Shown piece after piece: positions 8,366-16,058 of a DNA stretch of 22,401 bases. A program made the position numbers and the translations under genes. Every line of letters starts with the position of its first letter. Within the stretch, counting starts at the first letter, position 1. Under the pieces are notes generated by a model, which made no database searches, was not told the DNA's origin, and saw nothing but the letters and a program-made list of their open reading frames with translations. Origin of the DNA: JAFGPJ01 sp964439135 (GTDB taxonomy: Bacteria; Planctomycetota; Phycisphaerae; Sedimentisphaerales; Anaerobacaceae); contig CAYTNN010000054.1 in NCBI GenBank assembly GCA_964439135.1, forward strand, positions 1-22,401. Reading direction: 5' to 3'.

Positions 8366-11300
8366 TCAGGAAACGGTTACGGTTAATCCCTCGTTACTGA
8401 TGTCGAAATCGAAGAACCTTGCCCGTTCGTTGGGCGGTTCGGCTTCGAGCATCTCTCGTACGGATCGAGCATCCTGGGCCGATTTGCAAATCATCAGCAT
8501 GAAACCGCCTCCGCCGGCGCCGAGGAGTTTGGCGCCGAATATGAAGGGGCGGACTCGTTCGAACAGCAATTCGATTTCATCGTTGCTTGAGTTCGGATCG
8601 AGCTGCTTATTGAGCTGCCATGCCACATCAATCAGATGCCCGAATGTCGCTATGTCCTTGCGGATGAGCGCATCTGTTACTTCTTCGGCGATGGTGTGAA
8701 TTTGTTTTAGCGTGGCCATTGTAGCGCGTTGCCTGTTTAGATATCCTCCAACGACCTGCTGCAGGATATTTTTGGCCAGTCGTGTGACGCCAGTGTAGTA
8801 TAAGAGGCTGCGCCCGCCGTTGGTTTTCGGATCCAGAACATCCGGCAGCACGTAATGTATTCTCGCGTGGGGGACAAATCCGGGCTCAGTGACAATCATT
8901 TTTACGCCGTCGATTACCCCGCCGATCTGGTCCTGCCAGCCGCCCCCGGTTGTCAATGCCTGTTCCAGGCGAAGCACGCTGTAAAACAATTGCCGCTGTG
9001 ACAATTCTATGCCCATGATGCGCTGAATCGCCGCGAGAATCACCGCTCCCATTATGCTCGATGTGCCCAGGCCGCTGCCCTTCGGAATGGCGGCGAGGGT
9101 GGTTAGCTCAATTCCTCCGCCGAAGCGATCTAACACTTTTTTCAAGCTGGTGTTTTTGCTGCCGCCATTTCGTTCCGGCGACAGGCCCGACAGGGCCAGG
9201 GCGGCCTTTGCGAGGGCGAAACTGCTGGTCGCTTTTCGATAGTCCAGAAGCTCGTCGAAACCGGTAATCTCGGTCCGTGCTCCCTGGTCGATCGAGCTGA
9301 TGCGAATCACCGGCTTATCGATGACACGGGCGTAGGCCTGGATGGGAGGCTGGCTGTTGAGATTGACCGCGGCATTGACGACACAACCACCATGTTCAAG
9401 TGAGTAAGGCGGTGTGTCCGTCCAGCCGCCTCCGACATCGAGACGCGCCGGCGCTCGAGCCCAGACAATCTCATCACTCCGTAAAACACTTCGAGGTTTA
9501 ACATTCTGTCTGTCGCCACCTGCGACAATAGCTTTCTCCAAACTTTCGAATGCAATACTTTTTGCGCGGTGTGCCCATTGAACAATCGAAACCTTCGAAT
9601 TCAAACCGAGCCCCAGAGACACCAGCCATTGATGCTGTGCCGGATTGATAAGCTGCTTCAATTCCGGCAGAGCTTTTGACAGCGTGGGATCGGTATCTTC
9701 GTATAGCTCGACCAGCGCCGAACCCAGCGTATGAATGATGCGTGGAAATACGAGTGATTCGGTTCCTCCATTGTCACCGTTTCTAAAATGCCAGTAGGCT
9801 TCGGTGAGAATCTCAGAGACCCACGCACTCAAATCCTCGGCATCATTCAGCAGGTATGCCAGCTCGGAGCTTGAGAATTCACTTCGCGGGCGAAACATTT
9901 GCCGAAGAGACTGTTGGATTAATTTAGCTCGAATCTTGTGACGTCGTTTATAAAAATCGCTGTAATCGGCGAGGTATAAAATCTGTTCGAGGTTGTATCT
10001 ATCCACCTTTTGCCATGCCTTGAAGTCCTCATCGCAGGCACCGGCCGGATCGAGCATCCACAACCATTGTTTATATTGTGTGTGAGTTTTAACCGCCGGG
10101 AAGAATCTGGCATTCCAAATACTCCGCTTTCCGGCCGGCAAATCCGCATCCCAGAGGTCTTCCGGCCCGGCGCCGACGGCGTTAAGCCATTCGAACACGT
10201 CGAGACCGCAGAAACTACCGCCTTCTTCTATTGTCTCCTTGAATGTGTCATCCAGGTTATAGCAGCGTACAAACCAGACACGTCTGCCTTTTTGGCTGCG
10301 TCCCATGATAACGTCGAGACATGCTCCCGGCGGCAGAGAAATCGGCTCATCAATGTCGATGCCGACGACCATGTTTTCTCCGCCCAGCGTTAGCGATGAA
10401 TTGATTCGGCATCCCTCCACCCATGAAGAAGCGCCTTTGACGACGCCCTTGCCAGTCATCTCATTGTTGATGTCAAGGAAGGTCTGCAGATTAGATACTC
10501 CCCGGTCTTCCTGAAGCAGCCGCGTGCCGCTGCTGATAATTGCTCTGCTGGACCCGAAATCCAGGAAGTCACAGCGCTTTAAGAGTTTCATGCTGAAAGG
10601 CACCGGCGAAAAAGCCTTAAACAATTTTCCCAGCAGATTTTTAGTCCATTTTGAGCCACTGTTCTGCGCAGACTCCTGGTGTTCGGATTTGGAGGCTTCA
10701 CTGCCCATAGCACAGCATATCTCACGATAGAAATCCAGTCCGCGTTCCAAAACAGCCCGGCCCATTTCGCCGCTTAGAGCGAGTTTGCTGTTCCCGCCGG
10801 TCGAAGCGCCGAAAACCTCCAGCATTTTAACAGCCGTGGTCGCGTCGAAATTCATGATACCGATATCCAGACAGGTCTGGCCGTACGTGTCGATTGCCCC
10901 ATGCTCTTTCTGCCTGGCCACAGAGGGCTTTTGCAGGTACAGCCTTACCTTGTCTTCCTGTCCTCTACAAAAGACGCCGTGTCTGCTTGCCTGTTCGGGA
11001 AGAGCATAGCAGGATAATCCGGTGATTCCCTCGGCGGCAAATTTTACTTCGGCCGGCTCGAATCTGAGCATCACATCGCCCGATGTTATCACGACCTGAC
11101 CGACACCTGCCGCCGGCTCCGGCAACCTCAGGTATATCGGCAGTTGTCGATCGAACAAACTCAGCGGTATGGCGGTGTCGCTTTCAGACGGAACCGGGAT
11201 AAATATCTTTCCACATGGGCCATATGCAGGCAGTCGCTTCGAATCTCCGCCGGCGTGAACGATTAGAATGCGCAAGCCTCGTAGAATTTTCTCCCACGCT

Positions 11301-11557
11301 TCCGGGCCTGCGGCTGTGGCGTTGTGTCCGAGTTTTTTATTGAGGACCTCCATCAGGCAGTAAAGCGTGCTGCCTCCGCTGCCGATTCGCTTTCCGCCGG
11401 GGTCGGGCACAACCATCACGTCGCGAACGCTGCTGAGAAGCCCCATATCCTGCCGGACTTTGAGCTGCGATTCGTATGCCCGGGCCTGGGCCTCATTCGA
11501 GGCAGTAACGATCAGGTAATCCCACTGATTTAGTTTTGCTCGCATACAGATACTCAT
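8366..11557 (-). CDS. fkp: Bifunctional L-fucokinase / GDP-L-fucose pyrophosphorylase
   Basis: A 1063 aa two-domain enzyme of the salvage route: it phosphorylates free L-fucose, then transfers GMP to give GDP-L-fucose. The N-terminal pyrophosphorylase domain shows DPGGKRIGSGGSTLYCLMEV near residues 52-71, the nucleotidyltransferase signature of the family, followed by a beta-helix-like region. The C-terminal GHMP kinase domain shows RLDVGGGWTDTPPY (about 705), KGSGLGTSSIMGA (about 826) and GAGGGGFMLM (about 1016). It is longer than Bacteroides Fkp (about 950 aa) and nearer the plant enzyme, because of a longer middle region. ATG at 11557 lies 13 bases after the epimerase stop and has no clear SD sequence; ATG at 11545 is a possible alternative with GAG upstream. 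Confidence 0.93.
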   Translation of the reverse strand: MSICMRAKLNQWDYLIVTASNEAQARAYESQLKVRQDMGLLSSVRDVMVVPDPGGKRIGSGGSTLYCLMEVLNKKLGHNATAAGPEAWEKILRGLRILIVHAGGDSKRLPAYGPCGKIFIPVPSESDTAIPLSLFDRQLPIYLRLPEPAAGVGQVVITSGDVMLRFEPAEVKFAAEGITGLSCYALPEQASRHGVFCRGQEDKVRLYLQKPSVARQKEHGAIDTYGQTCLDIGIMNFDATTAVKMLEVFGASTGGNSKLALSGEMGRAVLERGLDFYREICCAMGSEASKSEHQESAQNSGSKWTKNLLGKLFKAFSPVPFSMKLLKRCDFLDFGSSRAIISSGTRLLQEDRGVSNLQTFLDINNEMTGKGVVKGASSWVEGCRINSSLTLGGENMVVGIDIDEPISLPPGACLDVIMGRSQKGRRVWFVRCYNLDDTFKETIEEGGSFCGLDVFEWLNAVGAGPEDLWDADLPAGKRSIWNARFFPAVKTHTQYKQWLWMLDPAGACDEDFKAWQKVDRYNLEQILYLADYSDFYKRRHKIRAKLIQQSLRQMFRPRSEFSSSELAYLLNDAEDLSAWVSEILTEAYWHFRNGDNGGTESLVFPRIIHTLGSALVELYEDTDPTLSKALPELKQLINPAQHQWLVSLGLGLNSKVSIVQWAHRAKSIAFESLEKAIVAGGDRQNVKPRSVLRSDEIVWARAPARLDVGGGWTDTPPYSLEHGGCVVNAAVNLNSQPPIQAYARVIDKPVIRISSIDQGARTEITGFDELLDYRKATSSFALAKAALALSGLSPERNGGSKNTSLKKVLDRFGGGIELTTLAAIPKGSGLGTSSIMGAVILAAIQRIMGIELSQRQLFYSVLRLEQALTTGGGWQDQIGGVIDGVKMIVTEPGFVPHARIHYVLPDVLDPKTNGGRSLLYYTGVTRLAKNILQQVVGGYLNRQRATMATLKQIHTIAEEVTDALIRKDIATFGHLIDVAWQLNKQLDPNSSNDEIELLFERVRPFIFGAKLLGAGGGGFMLMICKSAQDARSVREMLEAEPPNERARFFDFDISNEGLTVTVS

Positions 11558-11570
11558 GGTCTAAAATCAA

Positions 11571-12548
11571 TCAACTCCAGGAACGAGGTTTCTGTTTCAA
11601 ACTCTCGGCAATCAGTCGCAGCGTTTCATCCAGGTTTGTTTTAGGTTCCCAGCCGATTGTCTTGTTGATTCGTTCTATGCTTGGCATACGCCGCATCATA
11701 TCTTCAATGTGCCTTCCATAGGCAACCTCATAGGGCACAAACTCCTTTTTGCTTTTGCTGCCTGTTATCTGTATAATTTTATCGGCCAGCTCTTCGATTG
11801 AAATCTCTTCATTCGTACCGATATTATATACCTGTCCTGCCGCCTGCTCGCAATTCATCAGGCCGATGATAGCCTCGACGAGGTTGGCCACATAACAGAA
11901 ACATCGCGTTTGTTTTCCTGTTCCGTATATTTGGAGTGTTTCACCATTTAGCGCCGTTTGAACGAATCGGGGCACGACCATCCCATATTGGCCCGTCTGT
12001 CTCGGCCCGATTGTATTAAAGAATCTGCAGATGACCACATCCAGTCCGTACTGTTGATGAAAAGCCAGGCCCAGGAATTCGTCTACCGCTTTACTGCACG
12101 CATACGACCACCGGGAGAGACATGTGCTGCCGAGCACGATGTCGTCATCTTCATGGAAGGGGACTGCTTCGCTTTTGCCGTAAACTTCGCTGCTCGAAGC
12201 GATTAGGATTTTCCTGCCGAATTTATTGGCGATATTCAGCACGATTTCGGTGCCGCCAATGTTTGTTTCTATCGTATGGACCGGGTCTTCGGCGACCAGC
12301 TTAACGCCGACAGCGGCAGCCAGATGGAAAATTACGTCGCTTTGCTCGACCAGCGGTTCTATCATCTTGGCATTTCGAATATCGCCTTCGACAAATTCGA
12401 AGCCGTCATGATTTTTAAAACTTTCGATATTTTCCAGACTGCCGGTGCTGAGATTATCGATGACCGCCACTTTATTACCATCTTTGAGCAGCCGTTCGGT
12501 CAGATGAGACCCGATAAAACCCGCTCCGCCTGTAACTAATGCTTTCAT
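11571..12548 (-). CDS. NAD-dependent nucleotide-sugar epimerase/decarboxylase (UXS/GalE-like SDR)
   Basis: A 325 aa extended SDR. GGAGFIGSHLTE at residues 7-18 binds NAD. ASSSEVYG (Ser119, Ser120, Glu121) and Tyr149-x3-Lys153 in RWSYACSKAVDEF form the active site. FFNTIGPRQTGQYGMVVPRFV and YGTGKQTRCFCYVANLVEAI match the UDP-glucuronate decarboxylase and related epimerase branch. The substrate cannot be fixed: a UDP-xylose synthase, a UDP-sugar 4-epimerase or a dehydratase are all possible. ATG at 12548 has an excellent SD sequence, AAGGGG five bases upstream, and follows a candidate promoter, so this is likely the first gene of the polysaccharide operon. It should supply a second activated sugar besides GDP-fucose. 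Confidence 0.85.
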   Translation of the reverse strand: MKALVTGGAGFIGSHLTERLLKDGNKVAVIDNLSTGSLENIESFKNHDGFEFVEGDIRNAKMIEPLVEQSDVIFHLAAAVGVKLVAEDPVHTIETNIGGTEIVLNIANKFGRKILIASSSEVYGKSEAVPFHEDDDIVLGSTCLSRWSYACSKAVDEFLGLAFHQQYGLDVVICRFFNTIGPRQTGQYGMVVPRFVQTALNGETLQIYGTGKQTRCFCYVANLVEAIIGLMNCEQAAGQVYNIGTNEEISIEELADKIIQITGSKSKKEFVPYEVAYGRHIEDMMRRMPSIERINKTIGWEPKTNLDETLRLIAESLKQKPRSWS

Positions 12549-12569
12549 GTAAGCCCCTTGGAATAAGTT

Positions 12570-12598
12570 TCTATATGCAAAGAATAATGATCAGTGAA
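12570..12598 (-). promoter_or_regulatory. Candidate sigma70-type promoter for the polysaccharide operon
   Basis: On the minus strand, TTCACT (-35 like, 4 of 6 matches) and TATAGA (-10 like, 4 of 6) are separated by 17 bases in an AT-rich stretch that ends 21 bases before the epimerase start. Transcription would begin roughly ten bases before the AAGGGG SD sequence. The match is modest and the surroundings are AT-rich, so it could be chance; position and spacing are the main support. Confidence 0.35.
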
Positions 12599-12633
12599 TA
12601 ATAATCAATACCAAAGAATTGCCTGTGTTTGAG

Positions 12634-13080
12634 TCAATCTGCTTGGACTCCGTCCCCGTCGGCTGCGCAAAAAGCAAATGCAGCCTCGCTGTTTAATCCA
12701 ACTTTTCTGTGGGAAATATTTCTTAGCAGTCGAACTGGTATCAACCAGGCGGCAAGCCGGTGAGTTCTGATGTCCGGCCGGTCCCCGCCGAATGACCGTT
12801 CGACTATACCATAAGTATCGGCAAATAAAGAACATAGCTTTAGCAAAGACGATAACTTCAAGTAGCCACAGGCCTTGTGGAAGGCGCCATCGCGGGATTG
12901 CCGGCGGATGATCTTGCCTGAGGAGACGATATGTCCTTGGAGTCCTATAAATTCTTCGTCTCCGGGCTAATAGCATTGGTCGCAAAGCGTTTGATTTTTA
13001 GGAAAGTGTGTGGATTTCTCGATGGCATGAGCCGGCTTGTAACGTTCCAGAGGCGTTTTTCCCGTCGCATCAGCCCTCAT
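12634..13080 (-). pseudogene. Long open frame broken by one amber codon in an otherwise gene-free 521-base gap
   Basis: Bases 12549-13069 separate the PTPS gene from the epimerase and hold no gene I recognise. On the minus strand one frame runs from ATG at 13080 (overlapping the PTPS stop) to TGA at 12634, 149 codons, with a single in-frame TAG at 12969-12967. The first part, 37 codons, ends in NQTLCDQCY. The second part, 110 codons, contains GAFHKACGYLK and ends AFAFCAADGDGVQAD. A CxxC followed later by HxxC hints at a zinc site, but this is weak. A second minus-strand frame (12605-12985) is open too; its Arg-rich product looks like a shadow. It could be a decayed gene, a sequence error, or non-coding leader DNA. 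No tRNA, terminator or repeat is visible. Confidence 0.25.
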
Positions 13081-13867
13081 ACGAGCAATATGTCTTGTCG
13101 GTTTCCCAGACGGTTACGCGATGCAGTCTCGCCTGGCCGAATTTGCCAGTGAGTTGATTCCATGCGAAGCCGGTGATATTTTCGACGGTGGGAATTGTTT
13201 TGCAGAACTGGTCAACATCCGCATTCAAATTCTTATGGTCAACCAGTTTTATAAACTCATCGTCCACTATTCTTTCAAAATCGCCGATGCCAAAGTCATT
13301 TCTGTTTGCCGGCATTTGTAACGTTACCTCGACGATGTAATTATGTCCGTGACCGCTGGGATTTGCACATTTTCCGAAAACCTCCAGATTATGCTGCTCG
13401 GAAAATTCGTCGTTCCAGAGCTTGTGCATCGCTGCAAATTCAAACTTCTCACAAAAATAAATCATATCCAAATCCTTCGAATCGAGAGCTATTTTCCTGA
13501 AAGGATTGAGCTTTAGACTCAATTCACTCAGGCTCACCGTCCCGAACTTATCGGCCAATTGGTCCCACGCTGATCTTAAAAGCCCGGCTATTTCAGAAAG
13601 CCCGACATGTTTTGCCCTATTGAAATCCTGCTTGATACGCCCGGCAAAAATCGGCACTGCAAATTCGCGGACGGCCTTGTCAATCTCGGTGACGTTAACC
13701 ACAAACCCGGTCGCCGGCACGACTCGGCCGGTAACTTCGACGGACAATTCGAGAAATATGGCTAATCCTTCGCCCGCCGGCCTGGATGCGAACGAATTAT
13801 ATCCTCGGTTGTCTTGCGGCAGGAATGGATTTATCGAGAATCGCACCTGCCTGACCAGTTTGTGCAT
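13070..13867 (-). CDS. 6-pyruvoyltetrahydropterin synthase family protein with a degenerate N-terminal repeat
   Basis: A 265 aa protein, about twice a single PTPS domain. The C-terminal domain (about 136-265) has every expected residue: zinc ligands His148, His173 and His175, catalytic Cys167, Asp200/His201 in VDHKNLN, Glu219 in PTVEN and Glu255 in VWETDKTY. Cys167 and His173 are separated by five residues (FGKCANPSGHGHNY), as in true eukaryotic-type PTPS, whereas E. coli QueD has three. The N-terminal half (about 5-130) aligns to the same fold (FLELSVEVTGRVVPATGFVV versus YIVEVTLQMPANRNDFGIGD) but has lost the His and Cys set. The gene lies 22 bases after folE, whose product makes its substrate, dihydroneopterin triphosphate. 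ATG at 13867 has GGGAGAG upstream. A role in biopterin-like cofactor synthesis is inferred. Confidence 0.82.
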   Translation of the reverse strand: MHKLVRQVRFSINPFLPQDNRGYNSFASRPAGEGLAIFLELSVEVTGRVVPATGFVVNVTEIDKAVREFAVPIFAGRIKQDFNRAKHVGLSEIAGLLRSAWDQLADKFGTVSLSELSLKLNPFRKIALDSKDLDMIYFCEKFEFAAMHKLWNDEFSEQHNLEVFGKCANPSGHGHNYIVEVTLQMPANRNDFGIGDFERIVDDEFIKLVDHKNLNADVDQFCKTIPTVENITGFAWNQLTGKFGQARLHRVTVWETDKTYCSYEG

Positions 13868-13889
13868 CAGCCAAATCTCTCCCTGTTTT

Positions 13890-14465
13890 TTACTTGTGCA
13901 TGAGGCTCAGGACTTCGTTTCGGCTTCTCGGGTCCTTCTTGAAGATGCCGCGGAGCGCCGATGTCACCATTGACGAGCCGGGCTTTTTGATGCCGCGAAT
14001 GGTCATGCAGCTATGAGACGCTTCCAGCACTACCGTCACGCCCATTGGCTTTAAGCTGTTCATTATAAAATCGGCGATCTGGTACGTCAATCTCTCCTGG
14101 GTTTGGAGCCGGCGGGCAAAACAATCAACAATGCGGGCCAGTTTGCTCACGCCGAGCACCATCCCGGTCGGCAAATACGCAACGTGGGCCGAGCCGATAA
14201 ACGGCATCAAATGATGCTCACAGATACTGTAAAAAGGGATGTTGCGCAGCAAGACGATTTCGTCATAGTTTTCGGTAAAGACACTTTGGAGATGAGCTTT
14301 CGGGTCCTCGCGCATCCCAGCTAAAAGTTCGGCGTACATCTTTCCCACCCGCTCGGGTGTTTTCTTTAGCCCTTCGCGATTGCAATCTTCACCAATCGCC
14401 ATGAGTATTTCTTTGACCGCCTTTTCAATTCTTTCAGTATCTACCTTTTTAATTTTCTTACTCAT
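13890..14465 (-). CDS. folE: GTP cyclohydrolase I
   Basis: A 191 aa enzyme that converts GTP to 7,8-dihydroneopterin triphosphate, the entry step for folate, biopterin and queuosine. Zinc ligands Cys82 and His85 (SICEHHLMPF) and Cys153 (SHSCMTIRG) match E. coli Cys110, His113 and Cys181 at a constant offset of 28, reflecting a shorter N-terminus. GREGLKKTPER-like (NREGLKKTPERV), GLSKLAR-like (GVSKLARIV) and QERLTYQIAD are family signatures. ATG at 14465 lies 26 bases after the pepA stop; the upstream SD sequence is weak. The next gene is PTPS, so the pair forms a two-step pterin module. Confidence 0.96.
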   Translation of the reverse strand: MSKKIKKVDTERIEKAVKEILMAIGEDCNREGLKKTPERVGKMYAELLAGMREDPKAHLQSVFTENYDEIVLLRNIPFYSICEHHLMPFIGSAHVAYLPTGMVLGVSKLARIVDCFARRLQTQERLTYQIADFIMNSLKPMGVTVVLEASHSCMTIRGIKKPGSSMVTSALRGIFKKDPRSRNEVLSLMHK

Positions 14466-14491
14466 TTTTGGATATCTTCTTTAACAGGTCA

Positions 14492-16033
14492 TTATTTTTT
14501 CTTGTTCTTGAGACCAATCACGTAAGTTGTCAGCAACCTGACTCCGAAAGCGCTGGCGCCCTCTGAGGTAAACTCCGTGGCCTTTTCGAAGCTCCAGACG
14601 CCGGCAATATCGAGATGCGCCCACTTTGTGTCACCTGTGAACTGCCTTAAGAAGGCGGCTGCCGTACACGCTCCGCCCCAGCGGCTGCCGATATTTTTCA
14701 GGTCCGCTATCTTGCTCTTCATTTCTTTTGCATAATCTTCGCCGCTCGGCATTGGCCAGACCTTTTCGCCGCTGGCCTCCGAGGCTTTCTGCAAATCTTT
14801 AATCAGTCTGTCATTGTTGCCCATCAGCCCGGCCATATACTTCCCGAGCGCGACTACGCACGCTCCCGTCAATGTGGCGATGTCAATAATGATGTCGCAT
14901 TTCTGTTTGACGGCATAGCTTATGGCGTCGCACAGAATCAATCTGCCTTCGGCGTCGGTATTCTGGACCTCGACGGTTTTTCCGCTGAACGTGTTAATAA
15001 TGTCGCCGGGCCGGTAGCTCGTTCCGCTCGGCATATTCTCCGCCGAGGGCACGATTCCATAAACGTTCACGGGCGGCGCCAGCTCGGCCAGCGCCTTCAT
15101 CGCTCCCAAAACGGCAATGCCGCCGGATTTGTCTAATTTCATTTCATCCATATTCGCCGACGGCTTGATGCTGATTCCGCCCGAATCGAATGTGATTGCT
15201 TTGCCGACCAGCGCGACCGTCGGCAGAGTGCTTGCCGCTTTGCCGGGCGGGCTGTATTTCAATATGATAAATCTCGGCTTGTTTTGTGAGCCTGAGCCGA
15301 CTGCAAGCACCCCGCCCATTCCCTTTGAAGCCATCTGCTTTTCGTCGAAAACCGTGCAGCTTAATCTCGTTGAGCCGCGGGCTAATTCTTTTGCGGCGGC
15401 GGCTAACTCGGCTGGATTTATCACGTTGGCCGGGCGATTTGCCAGTGTTCGGGCGTAACTTTGCGCTTTGCCGATTACGATACCGTTCGAGAGTCCTTGT
15501 TTCAGCTTTTTTAATTTTGCCGAGTCGGGATCGATCAGCTCGACCTCGAGAGAACTTAGTCGCCCATTCTCATTCTCAGTGATAAATTCATCGTAGCGAT
15601 AGCTGCCGAAATATATCCCTTCGCCGAAAGCCTGCCCCATTGCGGACAGATCGAACCGTCCGCCAAATGCTCTGTGCAGCGCCAGGCTCATCGTCTTTGC
15701 TTTAAGCTCTACCGACGTTTTTGCCGCGTGTGCCGCTACATTACGAACCGTATCCAGTGTTGCCTTTTTCTTTTCACCAAGGCCGACCAGCAGAATCCTT
15801 TTGGCTCCTGTTTCACCGTTGCCGTAAATTACTGTGCTTGTCCCGTCCTTTGCCTTGAAATCGCCTAATCCCATTAACCGGTCGATAGCACCGTCCAGTT
15901 TGCTGTTAAGCTCTTTGTTCAATTTGTCCAGCTCTTTGGCGTCAGAAAACAGCCCTACGGCAAGTATATCTGTTTTGCATTTGCTGAAATCCACCTTCTG
16001 CGTTTTCAATTCGACGTCGATAATATCTTTCAT
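14492..16033 (-). CDS. pepA: Leucyl aminopeptidase (M17 family, PepA)
   Basis: A 513 aa cytosolic di-zinc or di-manganese aminopeptidase that removes N-terminal residues from peptides. The C-terminal catalytic domain contains VGKAITFDSGGISIKPS and NTDAEGRLILCDA, the M17 signature. Metal and catalytic residues Lys278, Asp283, Lys290, Asp301, Asp360, Glu362 and Arg364 match the E. coli PepA set at a constant offset of eight. The less conserved N-terminal domain (about 1-170) is present and of normal size, so the protein is complete. ATG at 16033 has AAAGG nine bases upstream and lies 25 bases after the prfB stop. Co-transcription with prfB and folE is likely from spacing; no functional link is known to me. 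Confidence 0.95.
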   Translation of the reverse strand: MKDIIDVELKTQKVDFSKCKTDILAVGLFSDAKELDKLNKELNSKLDGAIDRLMGLGDFKAKDGTSTVIYGNGETGAKRILLVGLGEKKKATLDTVRNVAAHAAKTSVELKAKTMSLALHRAFGGRFDLSAMGQAFGEGIYFGSYRYDEFITENENGRLSSLEVELIDPDSAKLKKLKQGLSNGIVIGKAQSYARTLANRPANVINPAELAAAAKELARGSTRLSCTVFDEKQMASKGMGGVLAVGSGSQNKPRFIILKYSPPGKAASTLPTVALVGKAITFDSGGISIKPSANMDEMKLDKSGGIAVLGAMKALAELAPPVNVYGIVPSAENMPSGTSYRPGDIINTFSGKTVEVQNTDAEGRLILCDAISYAVKQKCDIIIDIATLTGACVVALGKYMAGLMGNNDRLIKDLQKASEASGEKVWPMPSGEDYAKEMKSKIADLKNIGSRWGGACTAAAFLRQFTGDTKWAHLDIAGVWSFEKATEFTSEGASAFGVRLLTTYVIGLKNKKK

Positions 16034-16058
16034 TGTTATTAACCTTTACTTTTGATCT

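Noticed and set aside
12661..12685. Inverted repeat GGCTGC/GCAGCC in the gap as a terminator
   Set aside because: Stem of only six pairs with a 13-base loop and no T tract on either strand.
12605..12985. 126-codon minus-strand frame in the 521-base gap
   Set aside because: The product is extremely Arg-rich and without features, as expected for a shifted reading of the neighbouring amber-broken frame; its start is a TTG.
13070..13867. Annotation of the PTPS gene as queD (queuosine pathway)
   Set aside because: The Cys-to-HGH spacing is five, not the three of E. coli QueD, and no other queuosine gene is nearby, so the symbol was withheld.
13506..13973. 155-codon plus-strand open frame opposite the PTPS and folE genes
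   Set aside because: It crosses two certain minus-strand genes and shows no protein signature.
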